Source: CAZUDI01 sp964618975
GTDB lineage: Bacteria; Desulfobacterota; Desulfomonilia; UBA1062
Assembly (NCBI GenBank): GCA_964618975.1
Contig: CAZUDI010000019.1
Coordinates: forward strand, 1-62,272
Length of the DNA: 62,272 bases
Direction of reading: 5' to 3'
Part shown: positions 8,064 through 16,966 of the stretch, piece by piece
How the letters are laid out: each line of letters starts with the position of its first letter
How positions within the stretch are numbered: position 1 is the stretch's first letter
Notes under the pieces: generated by a model
What the model was told of the DNA's origin: nothing
What the model saw: only the letters and a program-made list of their open reading frames with translations
Databases searched by the model: none
Position numbers and translations under genes: made by a program

Positions 8064-9989
8064 ATGGCACAGACACTCACACAAAAGATCATCACCGCTC
8101 ACCTGGTCGAGGAGGGTGAAGCGGAGTATGCGCTGCGTATCGATCAGACCCTGACCCAGGACGCCACCGGCACCATGGCCTACCTCGAATTCGAGTCCAT
8201 CGACCTACCGCGCGTGAGGACCGAACTTTCGGTAAGCTACGTGGACCACAACACCCTGCAGTCCGGCTTCGAGAACGCCGACGACCACCGTTTCCTCCAG
8301 GATATCGCCGCCAGGTACGGGGTCTCTTTCTCGCGCCCCGGCAACGGCATCTGCCACCAGGTGCACCTGGAACGCTTCGGCATCCCGGGCAAGACCCTGC
8401 TTGGCTCGGACAGCCACACCCCCACGGCCGGGGGCCTCGGCATGCTCGCCATCGGCGCCGGCGGGCTGGATGTGGCCGCCGCCATGGCCGGCATGCCCTT
8501 CTCCATTCCCCGCCCCACGGTGGTGGGCGTGGTGCTGAAGGGGAGCCTCAGGCCCTGGGTGAGCGCCAAGGACGTGATCCTCGAGGTCCTCAGACGCATT
8601 ACGGTCAAGGGCGGCGTGGGAAGGATCTTCGAATACACCGGCCCGGGCGTGTCTACCCTGAGCGTGCCCGAGCGCGCCACCATCACCAACATGGGTGCCG
8701 AACTCGGCGCCACGACCTCGATCTTCCCCAGCGACGAGGTCACGCGGGCCTTTCTGACCTCCCAGGGGCGCCAGGCGCACTGGAAGGCGCTGGGACCCGA
8801 TGCGGGGGCCGTCTACGACGAGACCCTCGAGATCGACCTCGGGGAGCTGGAACCCCTGGTGGCCTGCCCCCACATGCCGGACAACGTGGTGCCGGCAAGC
8901 GCGCTTGCAGGCCAGCCCGTCGACCAGGTGCTCATCGGCTCCTGCACCAACTCCTCCCTCAAGGACCTGCTCATGGTGGCGGCGGTGCTCAAGGGGCACA
9001 CCGTGCACCGCGATGTGAGCCTGGGCATCGCCCCGGGCTCACGGCAGGTGCTCACGATGCTGGCCGACTCCGGGGCCTTGACGCACCTCATCGCCGCCGG
9101 GGGGCGCATCCTGGAGAGCGCCTGCGGCCCCTGCATCGGCATGGGCCAGGCCCCGCGCACCGATGCCGTGAGCGTGCGCACCTTCAACCGCAATTTTAAG
9201 GGGCGTTCCGGCACGGCCTCGGCCGGAATCTACCTGGCCTCGCCCGAGGTAGCCGTGGCCTGTGCCCTGACCGGACAGTTTACCGATCCCCGCACCCTGG
9301 GGGACTACCCCGCCATCCCACTGCCGCAGCGCTTCCTCGTCGACGACTCCCTGATTATCCCCCCGCCTGAGGATGGCCGTGGCGTGAACGTTACCCGTGG
9401 TCCCAACATCCGGCCCCTGCCGCAACGCGGGGCGCTACCGCCGTCCGTGGAACTGAGGGTTCTCCTGAAGCTGGGCGACAACATCACCACCGACGACATC
9501 ATGCCCGCCGGCGCCAAGATCCTGCCCCTGAGGTCCAACATCGAGGCCATCTCCGCGCACGTCTTCGCCGGCATCGAGCCCGCATTCGCCGCCCAAGCCC
9601 GCCAGGCGGGCCCCGGCTGCATCCTGGCAGGGGAAAACTACGGCCAGGGATCTTCCCGCGAGCACGCGGCCCTGGCCCCCCTGCACCTGGGCGTCCAGGC
9701 CGTGCTGGCACGCTCCTTTGCGCGCATCCACCGCGCCAACCTCATCAACTTCGGGATCATGCCCATCTGCATCGACGCCGACACCTATGCCAGCCTTGCT
9801 AAGGGGGATGCCGTACTCATCGGCAACATCCTAGAGGCCCTCTCCGGCCAGGGTGAGCTCGTTCTCGAGGCCGCCTCCGGCAAGCGGCTCAGCGGCCGGC
9901 TGGAGGTCTCCGGGCGCGAGGCGGCCCTCCTGAAGGCCGGCGGGCTCCTGAACTTCATCCGCAGCCAAATCGGAGGAAGCCATGACTGA
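8064..9989 (+). CDS. Aconitate hydratase, short (Aquifex-type) form
   Basis: TCA-cycle enzyme interconverting citrate and isocitrate through a [4Fe-4S] cluster. At 641 residues it is much shorter than AcnA or AcnB and matches the compact putative-aconitase group. Cluster cysteines are in IGSCTNSS (about Cys294) and SACGPCIGMG (about Cys353 and Cys356); SDSHTPTAGGLGMLAIGAGG is the substrate and cofactor loop. The C-terminal swivel domain shows GENYGQGSSREHAALAP. RBS AGAGGATA precedes ATG 8064. Its last eight bases overlap gltX, so translation is probably coupled. A homologous isopropylmalate isomerase is less likely because both domains are fused in the aconitase order. Confidence 0.92.
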   Translation: MAQTLTQKIITAHLVEEGEAEYALRIDQTLTQDATGTMAYLEFESIDLPRVRTELSVSYVDHNTLQSGFENADDHRFLQDIAARYGVSFSRPGNGICHQVHLERFGIPGKTLLGSDSHTPTAGGLGMLAIGAGGLDVAAAMAGMPFSIPRPTVVGVVLKGSLRPWVSAKDVILEVLRRITVKGGVGRIFEYTGPGVSTLSVPERATITNMGAELGATTSIFPSDEVTRAFLTSQGRQAHWKALGPDAGAVYDETLEIDLGELEPLVACPHMPDNVVPASALAGQPVDQVLIGSCTNSSLKDLLMVAAVLKGHTVHRDVSLGIAPGSRQVLTMLADSGALTHLIAAGGRILESACGPCIGMGQAPRTDAVSVRTFNRNFKGRSGTASAGIYLASPEVAVACALTGQFTDPRTLGDYPAIPLPQRFLVDDSLIIPPPEDGRGVNVTRGPNIRPLPQRGALPPSVELRVLLKLGDNITTDDIMPAGAKILPLRSNIEAISAHVFAGIEPAFAAQARQAGPGCILAGENYGQGSSREHAALAPLHLGVQAVLARSFARIHRANLINFGIMPICIDADTYASLAKGDAVLIGNILEALSGQGELVLEAASGKRLSGRLEVSGREAALLKAGGLLNFIRSQIGGSHD

Positions 9990-11382
9990 GATCAGAACCC
10001 GTTTCGCACCCTCGCCCACCGGATACCTGCACATCGGCGGCGCCCGCACCGCCCTCTTTTCCTGGCTCTATGCCCGCCACACCGGCGGGACCTTCGTGCT
10101 GCGCATCGAGGATACCGACGCCGTGCGCTCCACACACGCGTCCACCGAGCAAATCCTGAACGCCATGCAGTGGCTGGGGCTCGACTGGGACGAGGGGCCC
10201 TTCTACCAGTCCGAGCGGCTCGATCTGTACCGTGCGCGGGTGCAGCGCCTGGTCGAGGAAGGCCGGGCCTTCTGGTGCGAGTGCACCCCGGAGGAGCTGG
10301 AGCGCAAGCGCACCCAGGCCCTGGCCGAGAAACGCAACCCCAAGTATGACGGCACCTGCCGCCACAAGGGGCTGGGTCCGGCACCGGGCCGCGTGGTACG
10401 CTTCCTCTCCGAGGATGCCGGCACCACCTTTTTCGACGACGTGATCAAGGGCCGCATCGCCGTGAGCAACGACGAACTGGACGACCTCGTCCTGATCCGG
10501 GCCGACGGCATGCCCACCTACAACCTCACCGTGGTCATCGACGATGCCGAGATGGGGATCACCCACGTGATCCGCGGCGACGACCACGTCAACAACACCC
10601 CCCGCCAGATCCAGCTCTACGAGGCCCTGGGGTATCCGCTGCCGGTCTTCGCCCATGTGCCCATGATCCTCGGCCCGGACAAGACACGTCTGTCCAAGCG
10701 TCACGGCGCCACCTCGGTCATGGCCTACAAGGACATGGGCTTCCTGCCCGAGGCCGTGGTCAATTACCTCGTGCGGCTCTCGTGGTCGCACGGTGACCAG
10801 GAGATCTTCTCGCTGGACGAGCTGAAGGTGCTCTTCGATCTGGCCGATGTGGGCCGCTCGGCGGCTGTGTTCAATCCGGACAAGATGCTGTGGCTCAACC
10901 ATCACTACATCATGAACGGCGACCCGCAGCGGCTCGCCGTTCTGCTGGGCGAGTTCGTCTCCGGCGCGGGCTACGCGTTGCCGGAGAAGGACTACCTGGC
11001 CCGGGTGGTCGTGGACATCAAGGAACGCACCAAGACCCTCCGTGACATGCTGGAATTCGGCGACTTCTATTTCGGCTACCGCGAACCCCCCGCCGACCTC
11101 AGGCAGAAGTTCCTGGTGCCCGAGATGCGGGGGGTCTTCGAAGCCCTGATCGAGGTGCTCGGCCACACCGATTTCGCCGACAAGCAGCAGCTCGAGGACG
11201 CCTTCCGCGAGGTACTCGAGCGCGGCGATCTGCCCTTCAAGAAACTCGCCCAGCCCCTGAGGGTGGCGCTCACCGGCAAGAAGGCCTCGCCCGGCATCTT
11301 CGAGGTGATCTTCACCCTCGGCCGCCAAGAGGTCCTCGCGCGCCTGTCAAAGGCCTGCGCCTTCATGGGGGAGGAGGCATGA
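9982..11382 (+). CDS. gltX: Glutamyl-tRNA synthetase
   Basis: Class I synthetase charging tRNA-Glu. HIGH-type motif HIGG at residues 17-20 (APSPTGYLHIGG), KMSKS-type motif RLSKR near 235-239, and a zinc-binding-like region CECT...CRHKG after the first insertion. 466 residues, typical length, with the anticodon-binding C-terminal domain intact. ATG 9982 is inside the aconitase 3' end and follows GGAGGAAGCC. The stop overlaps the next gene by four bases (ATGA). It is the discriminating type or not depending on tRNA-Gln; glnS in the same cluster suggests it charges only tRNA-Glu. Confidence 0.96.
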   Translation: MTEIRTRFAPSPTGYLHIGGARTALFSWLYARHTGGTFVLRIEDTDAVRSTHASTEQILNAMQWLGLDWDEGPFYQSERLDLYRARVQRLVEEGRAFWCECTPEELERKRTQALAEKRNPKYDGTCRHKGLGPAPGRVVRFLSEDAGTTFFDDVIKGRIAVSNDELDDLVLIRADGMPTYNLTVVIDDAEMGITHVIRGDDHVNNTPRQIQLYEALGYPLPVFAHVPMILGPDKTRLSKRHGATSVMAYKDMGFLPEAVVNYLVRLSWSHGDQEIFSLDELKVLFDLADVGRSAAVFNPDKMLWLNHHYIMNGDPQRLAVLLGEFVSGAGYALPEKDYLARVVVDIKERTKTLRDMLEFGDFYFGYREPPADLRQKFLVPEMRGVFEALIEVLGHTDFADKQQLEDAFREVLERGDLPFKKLAQPLRVALTGKKASPGIFEVIFTLGRQEVLARLSKACAFMGEEA

Positions 11383-11882
11383 AAACCCGCGAATTCGCCC
11401 TGCTGGCGCTCTTCATCGCCCTGGTAGCCGTGGCCACCATGATCGTGCGCATCCCCATCCCCCAGACCACGGGCTACATGAACCTGGGGGACAGCATGGT
11501 GCTGCTGACCGGCATCTTCTTCGGCCCCCTCATGGGATTCATGGCCGGCGGGATCGGGTCGGCCCTGGCCGACATCATCGGCGGCTACCCCCAGTGGGCG
11601 CTGTGGACGCTGGTCATCAAGGGACTCGAGGCGCTGCTGGTGGGCCTCTTCGCCACCCGCTTCAAACTCGCCCAGCGTCTGTCGCCCCTCATGGTGGGGG
11701 TCTTCGTGCTCGCCACCGCCTGGATGGTGGCAGGCTACTTCCTGGCCGAGACCATCATGTATGATCGCATGGCGGCCCTGGCCGAGCTGCCGGCCAACAC
11801 GCTGCAGGCCCTGGGCAGCGTGGTGCTGGCAAGCCTGATGTTCCCGCTCTTCCGCCGCATCATCGGCGAACAGGAGCGCTGA
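11379..11882 (+). CDS. ECF transporter substrate-binding (S) component, integral membrane
   Basis: 167 residues, five or six hydrophobic segments. Features of the ECF S-component/DUF1393-like group: FALLALFIALVAVATMIVRIP, then the NLGDSMVLLTGIFFGPLMGFMAGGIGSALADIIGGYPQWA loop with conserved Gly/Asp residues. It would capture a vitamin or small molecule in the membrane and needs ECF A and T subunits. None is adjacent; an ECF-type ATPase lies at 47301-48119. ATGA overlap with gltX suggests translational coupling. The substrate cannot be assigned. Confidence 0.85.
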   Translation: MKTREFALLALFIALVAVATMIVRIPIPQTTGYMNLGDSMVLLTGIFFGPLMGFMAGGIGSALADIIGGYPQWALWTLVIKGLEALLVGLFATRFKLAQRLSPLMVGVFVLATAWMVAGYFLAETIMYDRMAALAELPANTLQALGSVVLASLMFPLFRRIIGEQER

Positions 11883-11891
11883 AGGGGATCC

Positions 11892-12533
11892 ATGCTCGAA
11901 GTCCGGCAGATCGCAAGTAGCACCTTCACCCTGCTGAGCTACCTCATCGTCGAGCCTTGCTCGGGCGAGATGATCGTTATCGACCCGCCGCGGGACATCC
12001 TGCGGCACCTCGACGGCGTGCCGCTCACGCTCAAGGCGGTCATCAACACCCACGGGCATATCGATCATATCCTCGGCAATGCCGCCCTCGCAGTCCAGGC
12101 CCCCATCCTGGCCCACCCGGGCGACAACACCGTGCTCCTGCGCGGTCTCAACGCCCTGCTGACCTGTCTGTTGAGCCGGCGCATCTCCCCGCGGCCAGAC
12201 TATAGCCTGCAGGAAGGCCAGACCTTGTGCCTGGGGGATGAGAGCCTGACGGTCCTGCACACCCCCGGCCACTCGCCAGGCTCGATCTGCCTTGCCTGGG
12301 AGAACAACCTCGTCTCCGGCGACACGCTCTTTGCCGGCGGGATCGGCCGTGTCGACATCCCCGGCGGCAGTGCAGAGGCCATGCACGCCAGCCTCACGCG
12401 CCTGAGCGCCCTGCCCGATGCAACGCGCATCTGGCCGGGGCACTTCTACGGCGGGGCCTACAGCACCACCATGGGGGAGAACCGACGCGCCCTCGTATGG
12501 TCCATGAATCTCCTCGCGCGCCAGGTGCCCTGA
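11892..12533 (+). CDS. Metallo-beta-lactamase-fold hydrolase (glyoxalase II-like)
   Basis: 213 residues with the dinuclear zinc motif THGHIDH (His54, His56, Asp58, His59), later metal ligands in HTPGHSPGS and SGDTLFAGGIGRVD, and a C-terminal PGH. Short versions of this type lack the glyoxalase II C-terminal domain and hydrolyse various thioesters or other substrates. AGGGGATCC precedes ATG 11892, ten bases after the S-component stop, so it is in the same operon. No signal peptide; substrate unknown. Confidence 0.88.
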   Translation: MLEVRQIASSTFTLLSYLIVEPCSGEMIVIDPPRDILRHLDGVPLTLKAVINTHGHIDHILGNAALAVQAPILAHPGDNTVLLRGLNALLTCLLSRRISPRPDYSLQEGQTLCLGDESLTVLHTPGHSPGSICLAWENNLVSGDTLFAGGIGRVDIPGGSAEAMHASLTRLSALPDATRIWPGHFYGGAYSTTMGENRRALVWSMNLLARQVP

Positions 12534-12654
12534 GAGGGTCCTCAGGCCCCCCCAGGCAAGGTTCGCCGGGTTCACGAGGGCCCTGCTTCGATCCGTGTGT
12601 TTTTTCCCCGTGTGTGGTAGAAGGATGGTGAACCTGTGAAAGAGGAGAGACCCC

Positions 12655-14397
12655 ATGAAGGAAGCCGGCGATCAGGAACAGAGCGCCCGGGGTGAAACCC
12701 CGGAATCCCTGGATTTCATCCGGGCTATCATCGCCCGGGACAGGCGTGAGGGTAAAAACGAAGGTCGCGTGGTGACCAGGTTTCCGCCCGAGCCCAACGG
12801 CTATCTGCACATCGGCCACGCCAAGAGCGTGTGCCTGAACTTCGGCATCGCACGCGAGAACCAGGGCGGAAGGTGCCACCTGCGCCTCGATGACACCAAC
12901 CCCTCCAAGGAAGACATCGCCTACACCGACTCCATCATCGAGGATGTGCGCTGGCTCGGGTTCGACTGGGGCGAGCACCTCTATTATGCCTCGGACTACT
13001 ACGCCCAGCTCTACGACTATGCCGTGGAGTTGATCCGGCGGGGCAAGGCCTATGTCTGCGACCTGAGCGCCGAGCAGATCCGGGAGTACCGCGGTACGCT
13101 CACCACACCCGGCAGAAACAGCCCCTTCCGTGAGCGGGGCATCGCGGAGAACCTCGACCTCTTCGAGCGCATGCGCTCAGGCGAGTTTCCGGACGGATCC
13201 CGCGTGCTGCGCGCCCGGATCGACATGGCCTCGCCCAACCTCAACCTGCGCGACCCGGTCATCTACCGCATCCTGCGCGCGCACCACCACCGCACCGGGA
13301 ACGCGTGGTGCATCTACCCCATGTACGACTTCGCCCACCCCCTTTCGGATGCCATCGAGGGCATCACCCATTCGATCTGCACCCTGGAGTTCGAGGATCA
13401 CCGGCCGCTGTACGACTGGTTCATCGAGCAGCTACCCGTGCCCGCCCGGCCGCAGCAGATCGAGTTCGCCAGACTGAACCTGAGCTACACGGTCATGAGC
13501 AAACGCAAGCTGCTCACCCTGGTGGAGCAAGGCCAGGTGAGCGGTTGGGACGACCCACGCCTCCCCACGGTCTCGGGCCTGCGCCGCCGCGGCTTCACGC
13601 CGGGATCGATCCGAACCTTCTGCGAGCGCATCGGGGTGGCCAAGCGTGAAAACCTCGTGGACGTGGCACTGCTGGAGCACTGTCTGCGCGAGGACCTCAA
13701 CCGCACGGCCCTGCGGGTCATGGGGGTGCTGCGCCCCCTGAAGGTGGTGATCGACAACTACCCCGAGGGTGAGGTGGAGGAGCTCGAGGCGGTCAACAAC
13801 CCCGAGGACCCCTCCATGGGAACCCGCAGGGTGCCCTTCTCGAAGGTGCTCTATGTCGAACGCGACGACTTCCGCGAGGAGCCGCCGCGCAAGTTCTTCC
13901 GGCTCTCGCCGGGGCGCGAGGTGCGGCTGCGCTACGCCTATTTCGTCACCTGTACGCAGGTGGTCAAGGATGCGCTCACGGGGGAGGTCGTCGAGGTCCA
14001 CTGCACCTACGACCCGGCCTCGCGCGGGGGTGACAGCCCGGACGGCCGCAAGGTGAAGGGAACCCTGCACTGGGTCTCGGCCGCGCACGCCTTTAAGGCC
14101 GAGGTGCGGCTCTATGACCGACTCTTCACGCGCGAAAACCCGGACGCCGACAGGCAGGGCCGCGACTTCACCGACTTCCTGAACCCGGACTCGCTGACGG
14201 TGCTTCAGGACTGCCGGCTGGAGCCCTTCCTCAAGGACGCCGTCCCGGGAGAGCGCTTCCAGTTCGAACGCCTGGGCTACTTCTGCGTGGATACCGGGGA
14301 CTCGCGTCCGGGGGCGCCCGTGTTCAACCGCACGTCGACCCTGCGCGACACCTGGGCCAAGATCGAGCAGAAACAAGGCACCCCGAAGCCTTCATGA
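12655..14397 (+). CDS. glnS: Glutaminyl-tRNA synthetase
   Basis: Class I synthetase charging tRNA-Gln directly. An exact HIGH motif at residues 52-55 (EPNGYLHIGHAKS), the MSKRK form of KMSKS (YTVMSKRKL), the GlnRS-specific TRFPPEPNG entry and the two C-terminal beta-barrels ending in FNRTSTLRDTWAKIEQ. 580 residues, close to bacterial GlnRS. AGAGGAGAG precedes ATG 12655. The 121-base gap after the hydrolase contains no evident terminator, so it may be the last gene of the aconitase-gltX operon. Confidence 0.96.
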   Translation: MKEAGDQEQSARGETPESLDFIRAIIARDRREGKNEGRVVTRFPPEPNGYLHIGHAKSVCLNFGIARENQGGRCHLRLDDTNPSKEDIAYTDSIIEDVRWLGFDWGEHLYYASDYYAQLYDYAVELIRRGKAYVCDLSAEQIREYRGTLTTPGRNSPFRERGIAENLDLFERMRSGEFPDGSRVLRARIDMASPNLNLRDPVIYRILRAHHHRTGNAWCIYPMYDFAHPLSDAIEGITHSICTLEFEDHRPLYDWFIEQLPVPARPQQIEFARLNLSYTVMSKRKLLTLVEQGQVSGWDDPRLPTVSGLRRRGFTPGSIRTFCERIGVAKRENLVDVALLEHCLREDLNRTALRVMGVLRPLKVVIDNYPEGEVEELEAVNNPEDPSMGTRRVPFSKVLYVERDDFREEPPRKFFRLSPGREVRLRYAYFVTCTQVVKDALTGEVVEVHCTYDPASRGGDSPDGRKVKGTLHWVSAAHAFKAEVRLYDRLFTRENPDADRQGRDFTDFLNPDSLTVLQDCRLEPFLKDAVPGERFQFERLGYFCVDTGDSRPGAPVFNRTSTLRDTWAKIEQKQGTPKPS

Positions 14398-14428
14398 TGA
14401 GATAAAGATAAAAGGCTCGACCTCACCC

Positions 14429-14453
14429 AGCCCCCTCCTCCCAGGAGGGGGCT
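14429..14453. terminator. Terminator hairpin between glnS and the convergent membrane-protein gene
   Basis: AGCCCCCTCCT/AGGAGGGGGCT, 11 bp with a CCC loop. The same stem and flanks (CGACCTCACCC before, ATGCC after) recur at 39784-39808 after the TRAP permease. Confidence 0.75.
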
Positions 14454-14460
14454 ATGCCAT

Positions 14461-15147
14461 CTAGATCCATCCCAGGAAGGCGCCGAAGACGATCAGGCAC
14501 AGCACGTCGAAGCCCAGGATACAGCTCACGGTGATAACCTGCTTCCGGCGGGACTCCATATCAAAGACCCAGAACGAAACCAGCCAGAAGGGCAGATAGC
14601 CGATGAGCCAGATGAGCCACGGGGCGCGCACCGACCACCACGGGTATTCCCAGGTGAGCTCACCGGCCAGGTTGAGCAATACCTCCACGAAGACACAGAA
14701 GACGGACATGACAGCGGCAATGAAGAGGCGGTTGTTGATGCCCAGGATCTTGAGACGCCTGTCGTCGGGCAGGACAAAGGTCGAGGTGAGCCCCATGATG
14801 AGGAACATGAAGGTGATCTCGATATTGAGCCCCACCAGGATCAGATAGCTCGTCTCCCCGCCCGGCGCGCCCCACACCGGGGCGTACTGGGTGAGGTAGA
14901 AAACGAGGGCGTTCCAGATCTCGTTGAACCAGTCCATGCCCCAGAAGGCCAGGCCGGCGAGCACCGCTCCCCAGTTCTGCCGCTTGACCTCCTGGTTGTA
15001 GAAATGCAGGACAATGAGCAGCAAGGGGATGACATACCACTTGAACTGTGCCGGGTCACGCAGGATGGTGAGTGCCTGCAGGGAATAATCCGTCATGGAA
15101 CCTGCGTCCCGTACGATGGAGATGGCCTGTGAAGAGAATTCCGTCAT
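14461..15147 (-). CDS. Uncharacterised multi-pass membrane protein
   Basis: 228 residues with about six or seven hydrophobic helices (WYVIPLLLIVLHFYN, AVLAGLAFWGMDWFNEIWNALVFYL, YLILVGLNIEITFMFLIMGL, LFIAAVMSVFCVFVEVLLNLAG, WLIWLIGYLPFWLVSFWVF, VITVSCILGFDVLCLIVFGAFLG). Rich in Trp. The N-terminus carries a duplicated 17-residue unit (MTEFSSQAISIVRD, then MTDYSLQALTILRD). ATG 15147 follows AGGAGGTT; an in-frame TTG two codons earlier is less likely. It lies downstream of the flavoprotein (217-base gap) on the same strand, so it could anchor or serve the cytochrome/flavoprotein module, but no family is recognised. Confidence 0.8.
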   Translation of the reverse strand: MTEFSSQAISIVRDAGSMTDYSLQALTILRDPAQFKWYVIPLLLIVLHFYNQEVKRQNWGAVLAGLAFWGMDWFNEIWNALVFYLTQYAPVWGAPGGETSYLILVGLNIEITFMFLIMGLTSTFVLPDDRRLKILGINNRLFIAAVMSVFCVFVEVLLNLAGELTWEYPWWSVRAPWLIWLIGYLPFWLVSFWVFDMESRRKQVITVSCILGFDVLCLIVFGAFLGWI

Positions 15148-15369
15148 GGGCAAACCTCCTCTGCATTTAATTATTTCTGCATGGTGAGTGGCAATGCGGG
15201 GGAAGTCAAGCTAAATATCATGGCCATGCCGCAGGTTACCGAGCCAGATCGCAGACGCGGGCACGCCTCCCTTCCCCCGGTCCTTCCGGGCCGTAACTGA
15301 AGAGCGGGCGACCGGGGCGTAAAGCCCCGGTCGCCCGGATCGGGTCGTGAGGGTCAGGCCCGTAAGGCG

Positions 15370-16899
15370 CTAGACCTTGGCGGCCGCACTCTGCCCGGCG
15401 ATACGGCCGAAGACGATGCAGTCGAGGACCGCGCAGCTGCCCAGACGCACCGCGCCGTGGATGCCGCCGGCAACCTCACCGGCCGCGTACAGGCCCGGGA
15501 TCGGCTTACGGTCGAGGCCGATGACCTGGGCCTTCTCGTTGATCTGGATGCCGCCCATGGTATGGTGCACCTTGGGCCAGGCGCGGCAGGCGTAATACGG
15601 CGGGTACTCCATGGGCTTGGAGTCGGTCTGCAGGTACTTGCCGAACTCCTCGTCCTTGCCGTTTTTGACGTACTTGCTGTAGTTGCTGACCGTCTCCTTG
15701 AGCGCCGCGACGGGGATGCCGTACTCGGCCGCCAGGGCGTCGAGGGTGTCGAACTTCTTGGCCACACCCTTGGCGAGGATCTTGTCGAGGATGGGCACGC
15801 GCTTGACGCCCTCGCTGTCGGCGATGCACACGGCCGGCTGTCCGGTGCGGATGATCGCATCGGCGCGCATCTTGCGGTCGGCCAGCTCGTTGATGAAGCG
15901 CTTGCCGGTCTTGGGATTCACCATGACGCCGTAGACGAAACCGGCCATGGCATTGAAGACGTAGCCGATGCCCATGCCCTTCTCGTCGGGGCTGGTCCAG
16001 GGTCCGAGCTGGATCCAGGAGATCTGCACCGGCGTAGCGCCGGCTCTGAAGGCCTCCATCAGGACCTCACTCGTGGCGCCGGGCTGGTTGGTGGAATCCA
16101 CGTCTTCGGTGAGCTTGGGGTCCTGCAGCGTCCGGAAATAGATGTCCTGGCTGAAACCGCCCGAGGCGAGCACGAGGCCCTTCTTGGCCTTGAGATACTT
16201 CTCCTTGCCGCTGTTTGCGTCCGGGAAGCGGTAGCCTTCCCGGAGCTTCACGCCCACGACCCGGCCGTCTTTGTCCTGGATGATGGCCGAGACATAGGTC
16301 CTGGTTCGCACCTTCACACCCAGAGCCTCGAGCTTCTCCACTTCCTTGGAAACGATAGCCGAGCCGCTGCCGTTGTGGGTGGAATAGCTGCGCGGTACGG
16401 AGTGACCGCCCAAGTGGGTGACGCGCTCCTTGTACTCGACACCGAGGCCCTCGGTCCACTCAGCCGCCTCACGCGACTTTTCGGCGATCATGAGCGCCAA
16501 CTGGGGATGGTTCATGTACAGACCGGCCTTCTGCATATCCTGCAGCAGCAGCTCGGGGGAATCCTTGATGCCCTCGGCCGCCTGCTTGGGGGATCCGGCC
16601 ACGGCGAAGACGCCGCCGTTGATGATGGAGTTGCCGCCGTGCGTGGGCATCTTCTCGAGCACTGCCACGGAGGATCCGGCCTGCTTGGCCTCGATGGCGG
16701 CCGCCAGTCCGGCGAAGCCGCTGCCGATGACCACCACATCGACCTCTTCGTCCCACTTGGTGGGCATCTCGGCGCCAAAGACCTTGCTGGGCCCGGCCAG
16801 TGCGCCAACGGCCACCCCGCCCAGGGCCACCCCGCCGGTGGTCTTGAGGAAACCGCGCCTGGTTACTTCCTTGTCCATACCCTTCCTCTTTTCATCCAT
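15370..16899 (-). CDS. Tat-exported FAD-dependent reductase, fumarate reductase/flavocytochrome c flavin-domain family
   Basis: 509 residues. A twin-arginine signal (TRRGFLKTTGGVALGG, residues about 13-28) marks folded export to the periplasm. FAD-binding VDVVVIGSGFAGLAAAIEA; a family stretch TGKRFINELADRK; HHTMGGIQIN; and the C-terminal IPGLYAAGEVAGGIHGAVRLGS. These fit the fumarate/urocanate/methacrylate reductase group that reduces activated C=C bonds, but here no haem domain is attached. The multihaem cytochrome encoded 68 bases upstream would supply electrons. AAGGAG precedes ATG 16899. The substrate cannot be chosen from sequence. Confidence 0.9.
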   Translation of the reverse strand: MDEKRKGMDKEVTRRGFLKTTGGVALGGVAVGALAGPSKVFGAEMPTKWDEEVDVVVIGSGFAGLAAAIEAKQAGSSVAVLEKMPTHGGNSIINGGVFAVAGSPKQAAEGIKDSPELLLQDMQKAGLYMNHPQLALMIAEKSREAAEWTEGLGVEYKERVTHLGGHSVPRSYSTHNGSGSAIVSKEVEKLEALGVKVRTRTYVSAIIQDKDGRVVGVKLREGYRFPDANSGKEKYLKAKKGLVLASGGFSQDIYFRTLQDPKLTEDVDSTNQPGATSEVLMEAFRAGATPVQISWIQLGPWTSPDEKGMGIGYVFNAMAGFVYGVMVNPKTGKRFINELADRKMRADAIIRTGQPAVCIADSEGVKRVPILDKILAKGVAKKFDTLDALAAEYGIPVAALKETVSNYSKYVKNGKDEEFGKYLQTDSKPMEYPPYYACRAWPKVHHTMGGIQINEKAQVIGLDRKPIPGLYAAGEVAGGIHGAVRLGSCAVLDCIVFGRIAGQSAAAKV

Positions 16900-16966
16900 A
16901 AACCATCTCCTTAACCTGATAAATTTATGCCCCTATCCAATGAAACATACCTTTTTTCTCGTCGTC

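Noticed and set aside
9955..11328. A 457-codon frame antisense to gltX
   Set aside because: Shadow of a certain essential gene; His/Glu/Gly-rich low-complexity product.
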